This document shows positions 51,598 through 59,150 of a DNA stretch of 64,000 bases, piece after piece. Within the stretch, counting starts at the first letter, position 1; every line of letters starts with the position of its first letter. This DNA comes from Candidatus Obscuribacterales bacterium. GTDB lineage: Bacteria; Cyanobacteriota; Vampirovibrionia; Obscuribacterales; Obscuribacteraceae. Location: positions 62,001 to 126,000 of the forward strand of contig JAGVKG010000069.1 in NCBI GenBank assembly GCA_020050685.1, read 5' to 3'. The notes beneath the pieces were generated by a model, which saw only the letters and a program-made list of their open reading frames with translations, was not told the DNA's origin and did not search any database. The translations under genes and the position numbers were made by a program.

Positions 51598-52188
51598 TCA
51601 ACCGGCTTCTTCGAGTTTATCCACGCGCATTTCCAGGGTATCGATTCGATTATCACTTTCATCGGCACGTACAGTTAGCGATCGATAGTCCTCTGAGAAA
51701 ACCAGCTTTAAGGTATCCAACTGTTCATTGACATGATCGAGACCCCTTTCGCAGCCACCAACATGGGATTCTACTCTGCCCAATCGAACGTTAGTCTCAG
51801 CCAGCCCCGAATTTAGCTGACGCAGCAAGACAGAGTGTTCTTTGGAGGTAGCCTCAAGTGTTCCCAGCCTGGCATTGTTTTCGTCTAGCCGGGCATTGGT
51901 TTCGTCGATCTTCGCTCCCAATCTAGTCTCGACTGTGCCTAGTCGGGCATTGGTTTCATCAATGCGCGATCCTAAGCTTGTCTCAAGGGTGCCGAGCTTG
52001 GCATTGGTTTCATCAATGCGCGATCCGAGCTTCGCTTCAAGCTTGCCAAGCCCTTCGTCAATCTTGGCATTGGTTTCGTCGATGCGCGATCCTAGCTTCG
52101 TCTCAAGTGTGCCCAGCTTGGCATTGGTTTCGCCGACTCTCTCGGCGATTAATTCAACAACTTCCAATAGTCTATTCTCGATGTTCAT
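51598..52188 (-). CDS. Coiled-coil protein with 18-residue repeats (paralogue)
   Basis: 196 residues from ATG 52188 (AAGGAG upstream). The same design as the 9921-10418 protein: ERVGETNAKLG start, tandem units IDETNA(K/R)LGTLET.LG(S/A)(R/K), then ETNVRLGRVESHVGG and the end DNRIDTLEMRVDKLEEAG. More repeat copies than its paralogue. Preceded by the same ECF-like promoter. No signal peptide. Role unknown; both may act in the response that also induces the TA operons. Confidence 0.8.
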   Translation of the reverse strand: MNIENRLLEVVELIAERVGETNAKLGTLETKLGSRIDETNAKIDEGLGKLEAKLGSRIDETNAKLGTLETSLGSRIDETNARLGTVETRLGAKIDETNARLDENNARLGTLEATSKEHSVLLRQLNSGLAETNVRLGRVESHVGGCERGLDHVNEQLDTLKLVFSEDYRSLTVRADESDNRIDTLEMRVDKLEEAG

Positions 52189-52224
52189 CTTAGCCGCTCC
52201 TTTAAGCAACGAGTAGTCCTATTG

Positions 52225-52256
52225 TTAAAGACGCTCGAACCCCCAAAAAAGTTCAA
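52225..52256 (-). promoter_or_regulatory. ECF-like promoter, copy 6 (coiled-coil paralogue)
   Basis: GAACTT (52254-52249), 16-bp spacer, GTCTTTAACAATAG on the minus strand, about 40 bp before the ATG. Confidence 0.7.
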
Positions 52257-52634
52257 TGAATTTACACCTATTTTACCAAATTAACCAACTGGCAACCCTT
52301 GCGCGTCTTCCAGATGCGAGAGCGTGTGCGGTTTCCGCTCGCCGATTTCGCTAACCGCGCTAGCCAATTATCGGTGGCGCAAGTGGGGAAAGCCCCAATG
52401 CAATTATTGTTTCTAATTCAAATAAAAAGATAGGTTGCATTTATATTCGCTCGATTTTCAATCGAAATGGAAACGTAAAAAACCCCCAGTATTTCTTGAT
52501 GTACGCCGATTTCCCAGTTTGTCAGTTGTTTTGCAACCGGCAAGTGGTATCACGCGCGTCGCTTAAAAATCGAGACGCTCATATGAGCACAAAGTTTTTC
52601 ATCGACACCCGTAATGTTTGAAAAGGAGAAAATC
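52257..52634. other. Divergent region with degenerate intergenic repeat
   Basis: Holds a CTAACCGCGCTAGC element (52345-52360) and the first of three copies of a degenerate ~90-bp AT-rich repeat (about 52397-52485) containing TAGGTTGCATTTATATTCGC (52431-52450), followed by the leader of the 52635 gene. Confidence 0.55.
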
Positions 52635-53009
52635 ATGAAGCGCACATTGATCATCGCAGTACTGATTCTGGGATTTGTTTTCGCGCTGTTCGCGATAACC
52701 AAGTCTGCTGAGCCTCGCCATTACCGTTATGGCTACGGCAGCTATGGTCGAGGCTGGTGCAATGGCGGCTATGGTGACTACCAGAACCGGTATCTCCGCT
52801 TTGGGTACACTCCGTATTCCAATTACCGATACGGTGCACCGTCCCTGTCCAGAGTTGAAGTTTACCGGCAGAAAATCCAACGAGAACGCGAGCTCCGGTG
52901 CATCAACTTTGCATACCTCTCGGTGCTCGGCGTGCTCACCGTCCTCTCCGTATTCTTTCTCTGGAAAGCGAAAAGCGCTGCGAAAAAGGAAGAATCGCAA
53001 GACAGCTAA
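52635..53009 (+). CDS. Small membrane protein with Gly/Tyr-rich loop
   Basis: 124 residues from ATG 52635 (AAGGAG upstream). Two hydrophobic helices (TLIIAVLILGFVFALFAI at the start; YLSVLGVLTVLSVFFLWKA near the end) flank a Tyr/Gly/Arg-rich stretch (YRYGYGSYGRGWCNGGYGDY). The topology suggests a periplasmic sticky loop between two membrane anchors; alternatively the first helix is a signal peptide. No known family. Confidence 0.72.
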   Translation: MKRTLIIAVLILGFVFALFAITKSAEPRHYRYGYGSYGRGWCNGGYGDYQNRYLRFGYTPYSNYRYGAPSLSRVEVYRQKIQRERELRCINFAYLSVLGVLTVLSVFFLWKAKSAAKKEESQDS

Positions 53010-53030
53010 CAAATCAAATCGGAGACATTG

Positions 53031-53062
53031 GTCGAGCGCGCGAATTGCACGCTCGACTTTTT
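53031..53062 (+). terminator. Intrinsic terminator
   Basis: GTCGAGCG-N11-CGCTCGAC followed by TTTTT. Confidence 0.85.
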
Positions 53063-53122
53063 AGTATACCCAATTGAATTCGACTTGCTCCGGGTTGACC
53101 GCAGCAGGACGTGGAGGTTTTT

Positions 53123-53659
53123 ATGAGAAATTTCAGGAGGCAGTTCGGCAAGACGACTGCCGAAATTGCAAAAAAGTCGCCCACTCTTGTTGCTGATATC
53201 GCAGAGATTAGAGAGAAGGGAGTCAAAATCAGACGCATTTTTGGACCGTGCCAGGCCTGTTACGATCGAAAGAAATGGATCATCTACATTTCCTGGCAGT
53301 GCCCGAAACTGTACAAGCTTGTGAGCATTGCACACGAGTTTGTGCACGCACTGGTGAAACCCAGTAAAGATCCAATACCTGGTGAGACTGGACGCCAGGA
53401 ATTCATCAACGCTTGTTTGGAGGAGGAGACAGAAGCGATCTGTCATGAAATCCAGATAGTCCGAGAATTTCTCGCGGCTGGTGTGCCGGTGGAGGAAAAG
53501 GAATTGATCTGGCTCAATCGCTACCGCTACGGTGGTGGCAAAGCCAATATCCGCAGATGGTTGGAGAAGACCATAACTTCCACAACCGGAGAAACATATC
53601 CGGAGTATTACGGAGAATGGTACGACGAAGTGATACCAAAGAAAATGCGCTTACCCTAG
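53123..53659 (+). CDS. HExxH metallopeptidase-like protein
   Basis: 178 residues from ATG 53123 (GGAGG upstream). The helix KLVSIAHEFVHALVKPSKD, with HExxH at about residue 71-75, and a downstream glutamate-rich helix (NACLEEETEAICHEIQIVREF) give a plausible zincin site with the third ligand among EEETEAICHE. No signal peptide. It is unlike the large HExxH protein at 18161. Expected to be a small intracellular metallopeptidase; substrates unknown. The next gene follows after 28 bases. Confidence 0.72.
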   Translation: MRNFRRQFGKTTAEIAKKSPTLVADIAEIREKGVKIRRIFGPCQACYDRKKWIIYISWQCPKLYKLVSIAHEFVHALVKPSKDPIPGETGRQEFINACLEEETEAICHEIQIVREFLAAGVPVEEKELIWLNRYRYGGGKANIRRWLEKTITSTTGETYPEYYGEWYDEVIPKKMRLP

Positions 53660-53687
53660 CGCTCAGGATTCTAAAAGGAGACTTGAA

Positions 53688-54125
53688 ATGGAAAAGCCAG
53701 AGTTGGGAAATGACAAACTCAGGATTATCGAAATCATACAGCAAACGAAGGTGGTCGAGGATTGGAGAATTCTTGACCCTAAGAAAGCAGTATTGATTGA
53801 GTTGTGTTCAAGGCAGTGTTTTCTGATACCAGTGTTTGAGAAACTCATTCGTATTCTGGAGACAGATCTTCCGTGCTACACGATGGCAGTGGAGCCGGTT
53901 GATGGTGGTGAGCACATGTATGCCTATCACGTGGAATTCCGCAAGAACGATAGTGTATCGTCTTCGCGAGAAGCAGAATTGCTTCACTTGCTTCGCAACT
54001 TGTTCAGCCCTCTCAAAGAAGTGCTGACGACAGAAAACAATTCGGGATTGTTCTACCTGTGGATCAAGTTGCCTGATGGCACATATTTCTATCCCGAGGA
54101 GGCTGCGCAATTGAACATTGCGTAG
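53688..54125 (+). CDS. Unknown small protein
   Basis: 145 residues, AAAGGAG before the ATG. Helical start (DKLRIIEIIQQTKVVEDWRI), a beta-rich centre (CYTMAVEPVDGGEHMYAYHVEF) and another helix (REAELLHLLRNLFSPLKEVL). No family was recognised. It lies 28 bases after the HExxH gene and is probably co-transcribed, so it may be its partner or inhibitor; this is inference. Confidence 0.68.
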   Translation: MEKPELGNDKLRIIEIIQQTKVVEDWRILDPKKAVLIELCSRQCFLIPVFEKLIRILETDLPCYTMAVEPVDGGEHMYAYHVEFRKNDSVSSSREAELLHLLRNLFSPLKEVLTTENNSGLFYLWIKLPDGTYFYPEEAAQLNIA

Positions 54126-54195
54126 TCCATTCGTAGCGAAAATGCTACAGGTTGTGACTAGATACACCAAATAGTACAAGCCCGTCGGAGGAGGA

Positions 54196-54235
54196 TAAAC
54201 ATTGGTCTAGCGTAAGCAGGATCAATGTTTGCCCT
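54196..54235 (+). terminator. Hairpin after the 53688 gene
   Basis: AAACATTG...CAATGTTT stem with a 24-base loop, no clear T-run. Confidence 0.35.
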
Positions 54236-54286
54236 CCAATGAGTTTTTGACCATCAAAGATATCACTACCATTGGAGACAATTGAC

Positions 54287-54823
54287 ATGGACATAATTCA
54301 TAGACAAGATGAACATTCTGAGGAAGCGATACTCGAGCGGTCGCGCCAATTTGTGCTGGAGCGAATTTGGAGTTTCGAGGATCGCGTACTTCAACTGAAG
54401 GCGGCGCAGCTCATCGTACTTTCGATGCAGTTGATCCGTTTTCAATTCAAGGACCAAACACCTCATGTTGCCTTTCAAAATTGGCAGCAAGATCTCTTAA
54501 GGTGCGGCGACCCCAGCTTGAAATTCGTCGCGGCAGCAAAAACACTGTCGAAGACGTTTGAACAAGCTGAGATAGGACTCCTCTCCGCCGACACCACCAA
54601 ACTTGTGTTTAATGGATGGGGTCTCAGCAAGAAGCTAGTGCCGGTCACGCTGAGCAATGACCAATTTAAGTCACTCAAGGGTACACACGATGATGAACAG
54701 TACATTGCTCGGGCTGCCCTGCTCGACTGCATTGGTGCACCGCGCTTAGGCTACCTACCACTATCGTTTGGAACTGAACTCGGTGCCGAGCCTTGGGGTG
54801 GAAGATTCGACAGCTGCTACTGA
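54287..54823 (+). CDS. Unknown soluble protein
   Basis: 178 residues from ATG 54287 (GGAGA eight bases upstream). Mostly helical first half (ILERSRQFVLERIWSFEDRVLQLKAAQLI), mixed second half. No membrane segment or known domain. Ends with a strong terminator, close to the convergent proS gene. Confidence 0.68.
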   Translation: MDIIHRQDEHSEEAILERSRQFVLERIWSFEDRVLQLKAAQLIVLSMQLIRFQFKDQTPHVAFQNWQQDLLRCGDPSLKFVAAAKTLSKTFEQAEIGLLSADTTKLVFNGWGLSKKLVPVTLSNDQFKSLKGTHDDEQYIARAALLDCIGAPRLGYLPLSFGTELGAEPWGGRFDSCY

Positions 54824-54841
54824 ACCCCTTGAAAAAATATA

Positions 54842-54882
54842 CGCAGCACGTTTGGGAAACCGGCGTGCTGCGTTATTTTTTT
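54842..54882 (+). terminator. Intrinsic terminator
   Basis: CGCAGCACG-N13-CGTGCTGCG followed by TTATTTTTTT. Confidence 0.88.
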
Positions 54883-54914
54883 GCGATTAACTACGAGTGG
54901 TGATAGTAGAGTGT

Positions 54915-56384
54915 TTAATAGGCTCTAGCGAATACTACTCTTGTGGTGGCATCGCCTTTGCAGTAGATGCACTTGCCTGGTGTCTTTTCCCAATCGAATG
55001 GAATGCAGCGGATGGTTGCTTTGGTTTCTTCTTTGATCGAAGCTTCGCACTTCGCTGATTCGCACCAGTGAGATTCGATGAAGCAGTTAGCTGTATCCAA
55101 TTGTTTTTTGAAGCCGTCGAAATCGGCAATTTGCTTGGTGTTTTCTGTGCGGAAGGCTAATGCCTTGTCGTAAATATTCTTTTGAATGATATCGAGCAGT
55201 TTTACAACTTCCGCATCTAAGCCATGCTCGCTGACACCGCGCAATTTATCGCCGGTATCGCGCCGGGCAATTTCGACTACGTTGGCAGCCACATCGCGTG
55301 GTCCAATGTTTATGCGCAAAGGCACACCCTTTTGTTCCCAGTGATTGAACTTCCATCCTGGTGTGTACTGTTCGCGTTCGTCAAAATGTACGCGCACAAG
55401 AGGCTTCAACATCGAGACTAGCTTGCGACAATATTCTGTAACAACTGCCTTCTCGTCGTCCTTCTTATAAATCGGCACAATCACAACTTGGTACGGTGCT
55501 AATTTTGGTGGCAACACCAAACCTTTCTCATCACCATGACCCATGATTAGCGCACCGATCAAACGAGTGGAAACGCCCCAGCTTGTTTGCCAGACATGTT
55601 CTAGTCCGCCGCCGGCACTTTGGAATTGAATGTCAAAAGCCTTGGCAAAATTTTGTCCGAGAAAATGTGACGTACCTGCTTGCAGGGCTTTACCATCACG
55701 CATCAACCCCTCAATACAATAAGTGCGCACCGCACCAGCAAAACGCTCAGCTGCTGTTTTTTCTCCAGTCAGAACCGGCAACGCCATCCAATTTTCGGCA
55801 AAGTCTTTGTACATCTCAAGCATTCTGCGCGCTTCTTCTTCTGCTTCCTGCTCGGTGGCGTGTGCAGTGTGACCTTCCTGCCACAAAAATTCCGTTGTGC
55901 GCAAGAAAAGCCGCGTGCGCATTTCCCAGCGAACTACGTTTGCCCACTGATTGATCAATAGTGGCAGATCGCGCCACGATTGTACCCATTTGGCAAACAT
56001 ATGATTGATGATCGTTTCCGATGTTGGACGAACAAATAGCGGCTCATCCAACTTTTTGCCACCACCATGGGTGACGACTGCGCACTCCGGCGCAAAACCT
56101 TCGACGTGCTCTTTTTCTTTCGTCATGAAAGATTCAGGAATGAGCATAGGGAAGTAAGCATTCACGTGACCAAGATCCTTGATCATTTGATCAAGCGCGC
56201 GTTGAATATTTTCCCAAAGAGCATAACCATAAGGGCGAATCACCATGCAACCTTTGACTGGTGAATAATCAGCAAGCTCGGCTTGTATCACGACATCCGT
56301 GTACCAGCGCGCGCGCTCCGCGTCCTTGCCCTTGTCTTCTTCTTCTTCCATGATGCCTTCCTGCAAATTGTCCTTTACTTCCAT
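54915..56384 (-). CDS. proS: Prolyl-tRNA synthetase, archaeal/eukaryotic type
   Basis: 489 residues. Class II signatures: YADYSPVKG-type start ([24 protein letters not shown]), FPMLIPESF, the motif 2 region [24 protein letters not shown] and motif 3 [20 protein letters not shown], then an anticodon-binding domain ([10 protein letters not shown]) and the C-terminal Cys-containing extension characteristic of ProS type 3 ([18 protein letters not shown]). It lacks the editing insertion of the bacterial type. It charges tRNA-Pro in the cytoplasm. Such type 3 enzymes occur patchily in bacteria. Confidence 0.95.
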   Translation of the reverse strand: MEVKDNLQEGIMEEEEDKGKDAERARWYTDVVIQAELADYSPVKGCMVIRPYGYALWENIQRALDQMIKDLGHVNAYFPMLIPESFMTKEKEHVEGFAPECAVVTHGGGKKLDEPLFVRPTSETIINHMFAKWVQSWRDLPLLINQWANVVRWEMRTRLFLRTTEFLWQEGHTAHATEQEAEEEARRMLEMYKDFAENWMALPVLTGEKTAAERFAGAVRTYCIEGLMRDGKALQAGTSHFLGQNFAKAFDIQFQSAGGGLEHVWQTSWGVSTRLIGALIMGHGDEKGLVLPPKLAPYQVVIVPIYKKDDEKAVVTEYCRKLVSMLKPLVRVHFDEREQYTPGWKFNHWEQKGVPLRINIGPRDVAANVVEIARRDTGDKLRGVSEHGLDAEVVKLLDIIQKNIYDKALAFRTENTKQIADFDGFKKQLDTANCFIESHWCESAKCEASIKEETKATIRCIPFDWEKTPGKCIYCKGDATTRVVFARAY

Positions 56385-56476
56385 CGCAAAGTCCCCTATA
56401 AAAATCGCCGAAAGATCAAGTATACCGCACCTCGAGGCGGCTTTTCACCGCTGCACGCTTTCCGCCAGTCTTCCTC

Positions 56477-56513
56477 TTGACTGTGGAGAGTTATCCACAG
56501 TATAATAGCTATT
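56477..56513 (+). promoter_or_regulatory. mazEF promoter with embedded palindrome
   Basis: TTGACT (56477-56482), 18-bp spacer, TATAAT (56501-56506). The palindrome CTGTGGA-N6-TCCACAG (56481-56500) fills the spacer. TATAAT ends only seven bases before the ATG at 56514, so the mazE message is probably leaderless. Confidence 0.75.
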
Positions 56514-56738
56514 ATGAAAACCATTCAAATTACGATTGATGAATCATTGCTAGGCAAAATCGATAACAATTGCGGTAAACGCGATCGTTCGTCTTTCTTT
56601 CGCAAGGCTGCCCTGATCTTGCTCAAACAATTGCACACAAAAAAACTTGAAGAGCAACATCGTGCTGGCTATGCACGCAAGCCAGTTCAGAAAGGCGAGT
56701 TTGATATCTGGCAAGATGAACAGGTTTGGCCGGAGTGA
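56514..56738 (+). CDS. mazE: MazE-like ribbon-helix-helix antitoxin
   Basis: 74 residues: KTIQITIDESLLGKIDNNCGKRDRSSFFRKAALILLKQL is a ribbon-helix-helix domain, and the tail (KGEFDIWQDEQVWPE) is the acidic, Trp-containing toxin-binding segment. No ribosome binding site; the promoter implies a leaderless transcript. The next gene overlaps it. Confidence 0.85.
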   Translation: MKTIQITIDESLLGKIDNNCGKRDRSSFFRKAALILLKQLHTKKLEEQHRAGYARKPVQKGEFDIWQDEQVWPE

Positions 56739-57049
56739 ATCGCGGCGATATTCGCTATTACACTTTTAAGGCGCCAGATAAACGGCGTCCTGTTTTGATT
56801 TTGAGCCGAGATAGTGTGATTCCATATTTGGCTGAAGTTACCATTGCACCGATAACATCAAGAGTTCGCAATATTCCTTCTGAAGTATTCTTGTCCAAGA
56901 CAGATGGGCTTGAGAAGGATTGCGCTGTTAATTGTGATCACATTCAAACAGTGCAGCAAGCAAAAATTGGCAAGCTTGTTGCAAAATTGAGCAGCGCTAA
57001 GATGCATGAAATTAAACAAGCCTGCATGTTTGCCTTGGGATTTGATTAA
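56726..57049 (+). CDS. mazF: MazF-type mRNA interferase toxin
   Basis: 107 residues: NRGDIRYYTFKAPDKRRPVLILSRDSVI, then EVTIAPITSRVRNIPSEVFLSKTDGLEKDCAVNCDHIQTVQQAKIG is the PemK/MazF fold with its conserved RPVLI, TS..R and N.DHI..V segments. Start TTG 56726, or GTG 56735 as a GTGA overlap with mazE. It cleaves mRNA at short specific sequences. Confidence 0.92.
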   Translation: MAGVNRGDIRYYTFKAPDKRRPVLILSRDSVIPYLAEVTIAPITSRVRNIPSEVFLSKTDGLEKDCAVNCDHIQTVQQAKIGKLVAKLSSAKMHEIKQACMFALGFD

Positions 57050-57109
57050 CGCTGTCGCGAGCAGTGCCCTAATCAACTAACTGGACGGTCGTCATAATTA
57101 CTCTGTAAC

Positions 57110-57592
57110 TCACCTGCTTGCAACGCGCTTTTTGATTCGGCTGCGCGACCGGTCCTTCAATCTACCGCCAATCGGCAACTTTTTGATCTTGCGTGATTCG
57201 ACATAAGCCACGGGGTTAATTCGCTTTTCATAAGTGTCTTCATTCGTTCTTGCATCATAAAAGAAAAGCAGATGGTCCACCAGTTCTCCCAATGAAATAC
57301 CAAGCTGACTAGACAATTTGTCTAGTCTATCCTTGGTCGCCGGCTTTACCCGGGTGTGCAAAGTCGCGCCATCCTTAGAAGGGCGCCCAGGTTGCTGGTA
57401 ACCGGCTAGCTTTCCCTCGAGGTAATCGACATAGGTATCGTTCAGAAATTCTACAAACAATTGACACGCTTCTTCCTTAGTTTCGGCAGCAGCGATCACC
57501 TCATCGCACAGGGGTGACTCAACCACAAAGCACTCATCTTTTGGATCGAAATACAGAACTGCAGTATTCAGGATAATTTCTTTTTTCAACAT
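57110..57592 (-). CDS. HicB-like antitoxin
   Basis: 160 residues from ATG 57592. The first 70 residues follow the HicB RNase-H-like fold (TAVLYFDPKDECFVVESPLCDEVIAAAETKEEACQLFVEFLND), then a ribbon-helix-helix-like DNA-binding part (TRVKPATKDRLDKLSSQLGISLGELVDHLLFFY) and a basic tail (KDRSRSRIKKRVASR). Second gene of a hicAB-type operon, four bases after the toxin. Confidence 0.8.
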   Translation of the reverse strand: MLKKEIILNTAVLYFDPKDECFVVESPLCDEVIAAAETKEEACQLFVEFLNDTYVDYLEGKLAGYQQPGRPSKDGATLHTRVKPATKDRLDKLSSQLGISLGELVDHLLFFYDARTNEDTYEKRINPVAYVESRKIKKLPIGGRLKDRSRSRIKKRVASR

Positions 57593-57596
57593 CTTC

Positions 57597-57854
57597 CTAT
57601 CCTCGCTCAAGCAATTTGAGCGCCCGTTTTACATAAACTTCCAACACGGGCTCTCCCTTAATGCCCTTCCCATGCAAAACAGAAAATCTTGTGACCGTCT
57701 TACCATCGCCTGCAATGATTTTGTAATGACTTGCCTTGCTTAGCTGCTCAATTGAGCAGCTATATGCCCTGAGCATTTCAATGAAGACCCGTAATTCGAT
57801 GGTTTTCACGATCTGGTGAACCTCTTTGATCTTATCACGTTTCCTGTTGTGCAA
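57597..57854 (-). CDS. HicA-like toxin
   Basis: 85 residues: IELRVFIEMLRAYSCSIEQLSKASHYKIIAGDGKTVTRFSVLHGKGIKGEPVLEVYVKRALKLL. A small double-stranded-RNA-binding-like fold with the SH.. and H.GK residues seen in HicA mRNA interferases, although diverged. Toxin-first order. An ECF-like promoter lies about 60 bp upstream. Confidence 0.78.
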   Translation of the reverse strand: MHNRKRDKIKEVHQIVKTIELRVFIEMLRAYSCSIEQLSKASHYKIIAGDGKTVTRFSVLHGKGIKGEPVLEVYVKRALKLLERG

Positions 57855-57907
57855 ATAGTAATTTACGCAACCACTTATTATTCGGGGTATCCGCTCCCCT
57901 CGCCCGA

Positions 57908-57943
57908 TATATATAAGACGTTTCAGGCGCCCAAAAAGTTCAA
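57908..57943 (-). promoter_or_regulatory. ECF-like promoter, copy 7 (HicAB-like operon)
   Basis: GAACTT (57941-57936), 16-bp spacer, GTCTTATATATAT on the minus strand. Confidence 0.7.
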
Positions 57944-57965
57944 ATCAAGAGGTGCTTTCTTTGAT

Positions 57966-58075
57966 TAATTCTGAAAGGCGAGTTTGATGGTTGCACGACT
58001 AAGCAGAGTTAAGCTGCATGAAGTTAAATGAGCCTGCACGCTTGCCTTGGGATTGGATTGATGCTTCGCGAGCTG
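57966..58075 (+). pseudogene. Decayed mazEF copy
   Basis: TCTGAAAGGCGAGTTTGAT matches the mazE 3' part (56688-56706), and the following GCATGAAGTTAAATGAGCC then GCCTTGGGATTGGATTGA matches the last 40 codons of mazF (57004-57050). The middle is deleted and frames are broken. Confidence 0.7.
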
Positions 58076-58395
58076 CGCGACCAATCTGCAGCTTGAGCTA
58101 ATGGGACAATCCCCCCTGCAATTATTGTTTCCAATTCCAATATACATGTAAGTTGATTTTATACACGCCCATTTTCAATCGAATAGGAATTAGTTAGAAC
58201 ACCCGCAACTCTTCGCTGACACTGTGATACCGCAACCAAGCTACTCATTTGAGAAGCCTGTTGGTGGCACACGTCGGACGAGAGCTCTTTGCGATTCGAT
58301 AGAAGTTTTGGGATTGCCACGCGCGCTTTGCGCGGTGTGGTGTTGCTGATTGTGATCTGGTAAATCCAAACCGCAAAACCTCAGGAGGCATCAAA

Positions 58396-58815
58396 ATGCA
58401 ACTTGTAATTATGGCACCGCTTGTGCTACTTGGAGCGCCGATATTGTTGATTTTTATCGTGCTAGTTTATCTGTTCGACGCCTTAAAATCTATAGCGGTA
58501 AAACATCGTCGCCGCTTGCAAAAAGTCGATGATATCGATCAGGCTCTGATGTTGGCAGCGAAAGCGGTGCACGATGAGACTGGGTGCGGAGTTGACGCTG
58601 CGACTGTTGAACTTGGCACCATTGTTGGCACGACCATCGAGCCAATCGGCGAAGTTGTGCGTAATCGATTGAATGGTTGCAAGCCAAGCAGGCTCGCAGA
58701 CATACAAAGAGATGCAGCTAAAATGGCGGCTGCTCACCTCAAAGGGCCTTCGTCTAAGCGCAAGGAAGTTCGCCAGTATTTTCGATTGGCGGCTGAGAAC
58801 AGTTGCCGATTTTAG
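58396..58815 (+). CDS. Small membrane-anchored protein
   Basis: 139 residues, AGGAGG before the ATG. N-terminal transmembrane helix (LVLLGAPILLIFIVLVYLF), then a basic linker (KHRRRLQKVDDI) and a compact helical soluble domain probably on the cytoplasmic side. No known family. Preceded by a TAGGTT-like motif in a long leader. Confidence 0.7.
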   Translation: MQLVIMAPLVLLGAPILLIFIVLVYLFDALKSIAVKHRRRLQKVDDIDQALMLAAKAVHDETGCGVDAATVELGTIVGTTIEPIGEVVRNRLNGCKPSRLADIQRDAAKMAAAHLKGPSSKRKEVRQYFRLAAENSCRF

Positions 58816-58845
58816 TTAGCCAGCACAAACGACTCTCTTGATGCG

Positions 58846-58872
58846 TCGAGCCGGTATCCGGCTCGGCGGTTT
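58846..58872 (+). terminator. Hairpin between small genes
   Basis: CGAGCCGG-TAT-CCGGCTCG followed by GCGGTTT. It may attenuate or end the 58396 transcript. Confidence 0.55.
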
Positions 58873-58904
58873 ATTAGTATGGACACCTTTTCGGAGAAAA
58901 CGTT

Positions 58905-59072
58905 ATGGAACCTGAAACGGAATTTGCATTCACCGACGAGAGCGATGCGGTGAGTGCCGACGCGCAATGGTTGGGATCTGGTAAGCCCCTGTCAGAGATC
59001 GCCGGTTCTGTTCAATCAAGTTGTCCGTCTCCAGTCCAGCTGCGCTGTTGCAGTGAGGAGTGCCAGCAGTGA
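58905..59072 (+). CDS. Very small acidic protein
   Basis: 55 residues, MEPETEFAFTDESDAVSADA at the start and Cys-containing at the end (LRCCSEECQQ). Support is GGAGA eight bases before the ATG and position in a run of small same-strand genes. No known family. Confidence 0.45.
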   Translation: MEPETEFAFTDESDAVSADAQWLGSGKPLSEIAGSVQSSCPSPVQLRCCSEECQQ

Positions 59073-59150
59073 TGTTGGTCAGTGTCGGGGCAGCACCGAC
59101 AACGGGCACCATTTTTAAGCTTGGCGCTTGGTGCGTGATCAGGAGGGAAT

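Larger units (their letters stand above)
57855..58395. other. Divergent region with promoter, gene relic and repeat
   Basis: Contains ECF-like promoter copy 7, a decayed mazEF fragment (57966-58075), and the second copy of the degenerate AT-rich repeat (about 58111-58215) with GTAAGTTGATTTTATACACG (58148-58167), then the leader of the 58396 gene. Confidence 0.6.

Noticed and set aside
10453-57943. Sigma-70 reading of the repeated TTGAAC...TATA element
   Set aside because: The spacing from TTGAAC to the TATA-like box is 21-23 bp, too long for sigma-70, while GAACTT-N15/16-GTC fits an ECF-type promoter in all copies.
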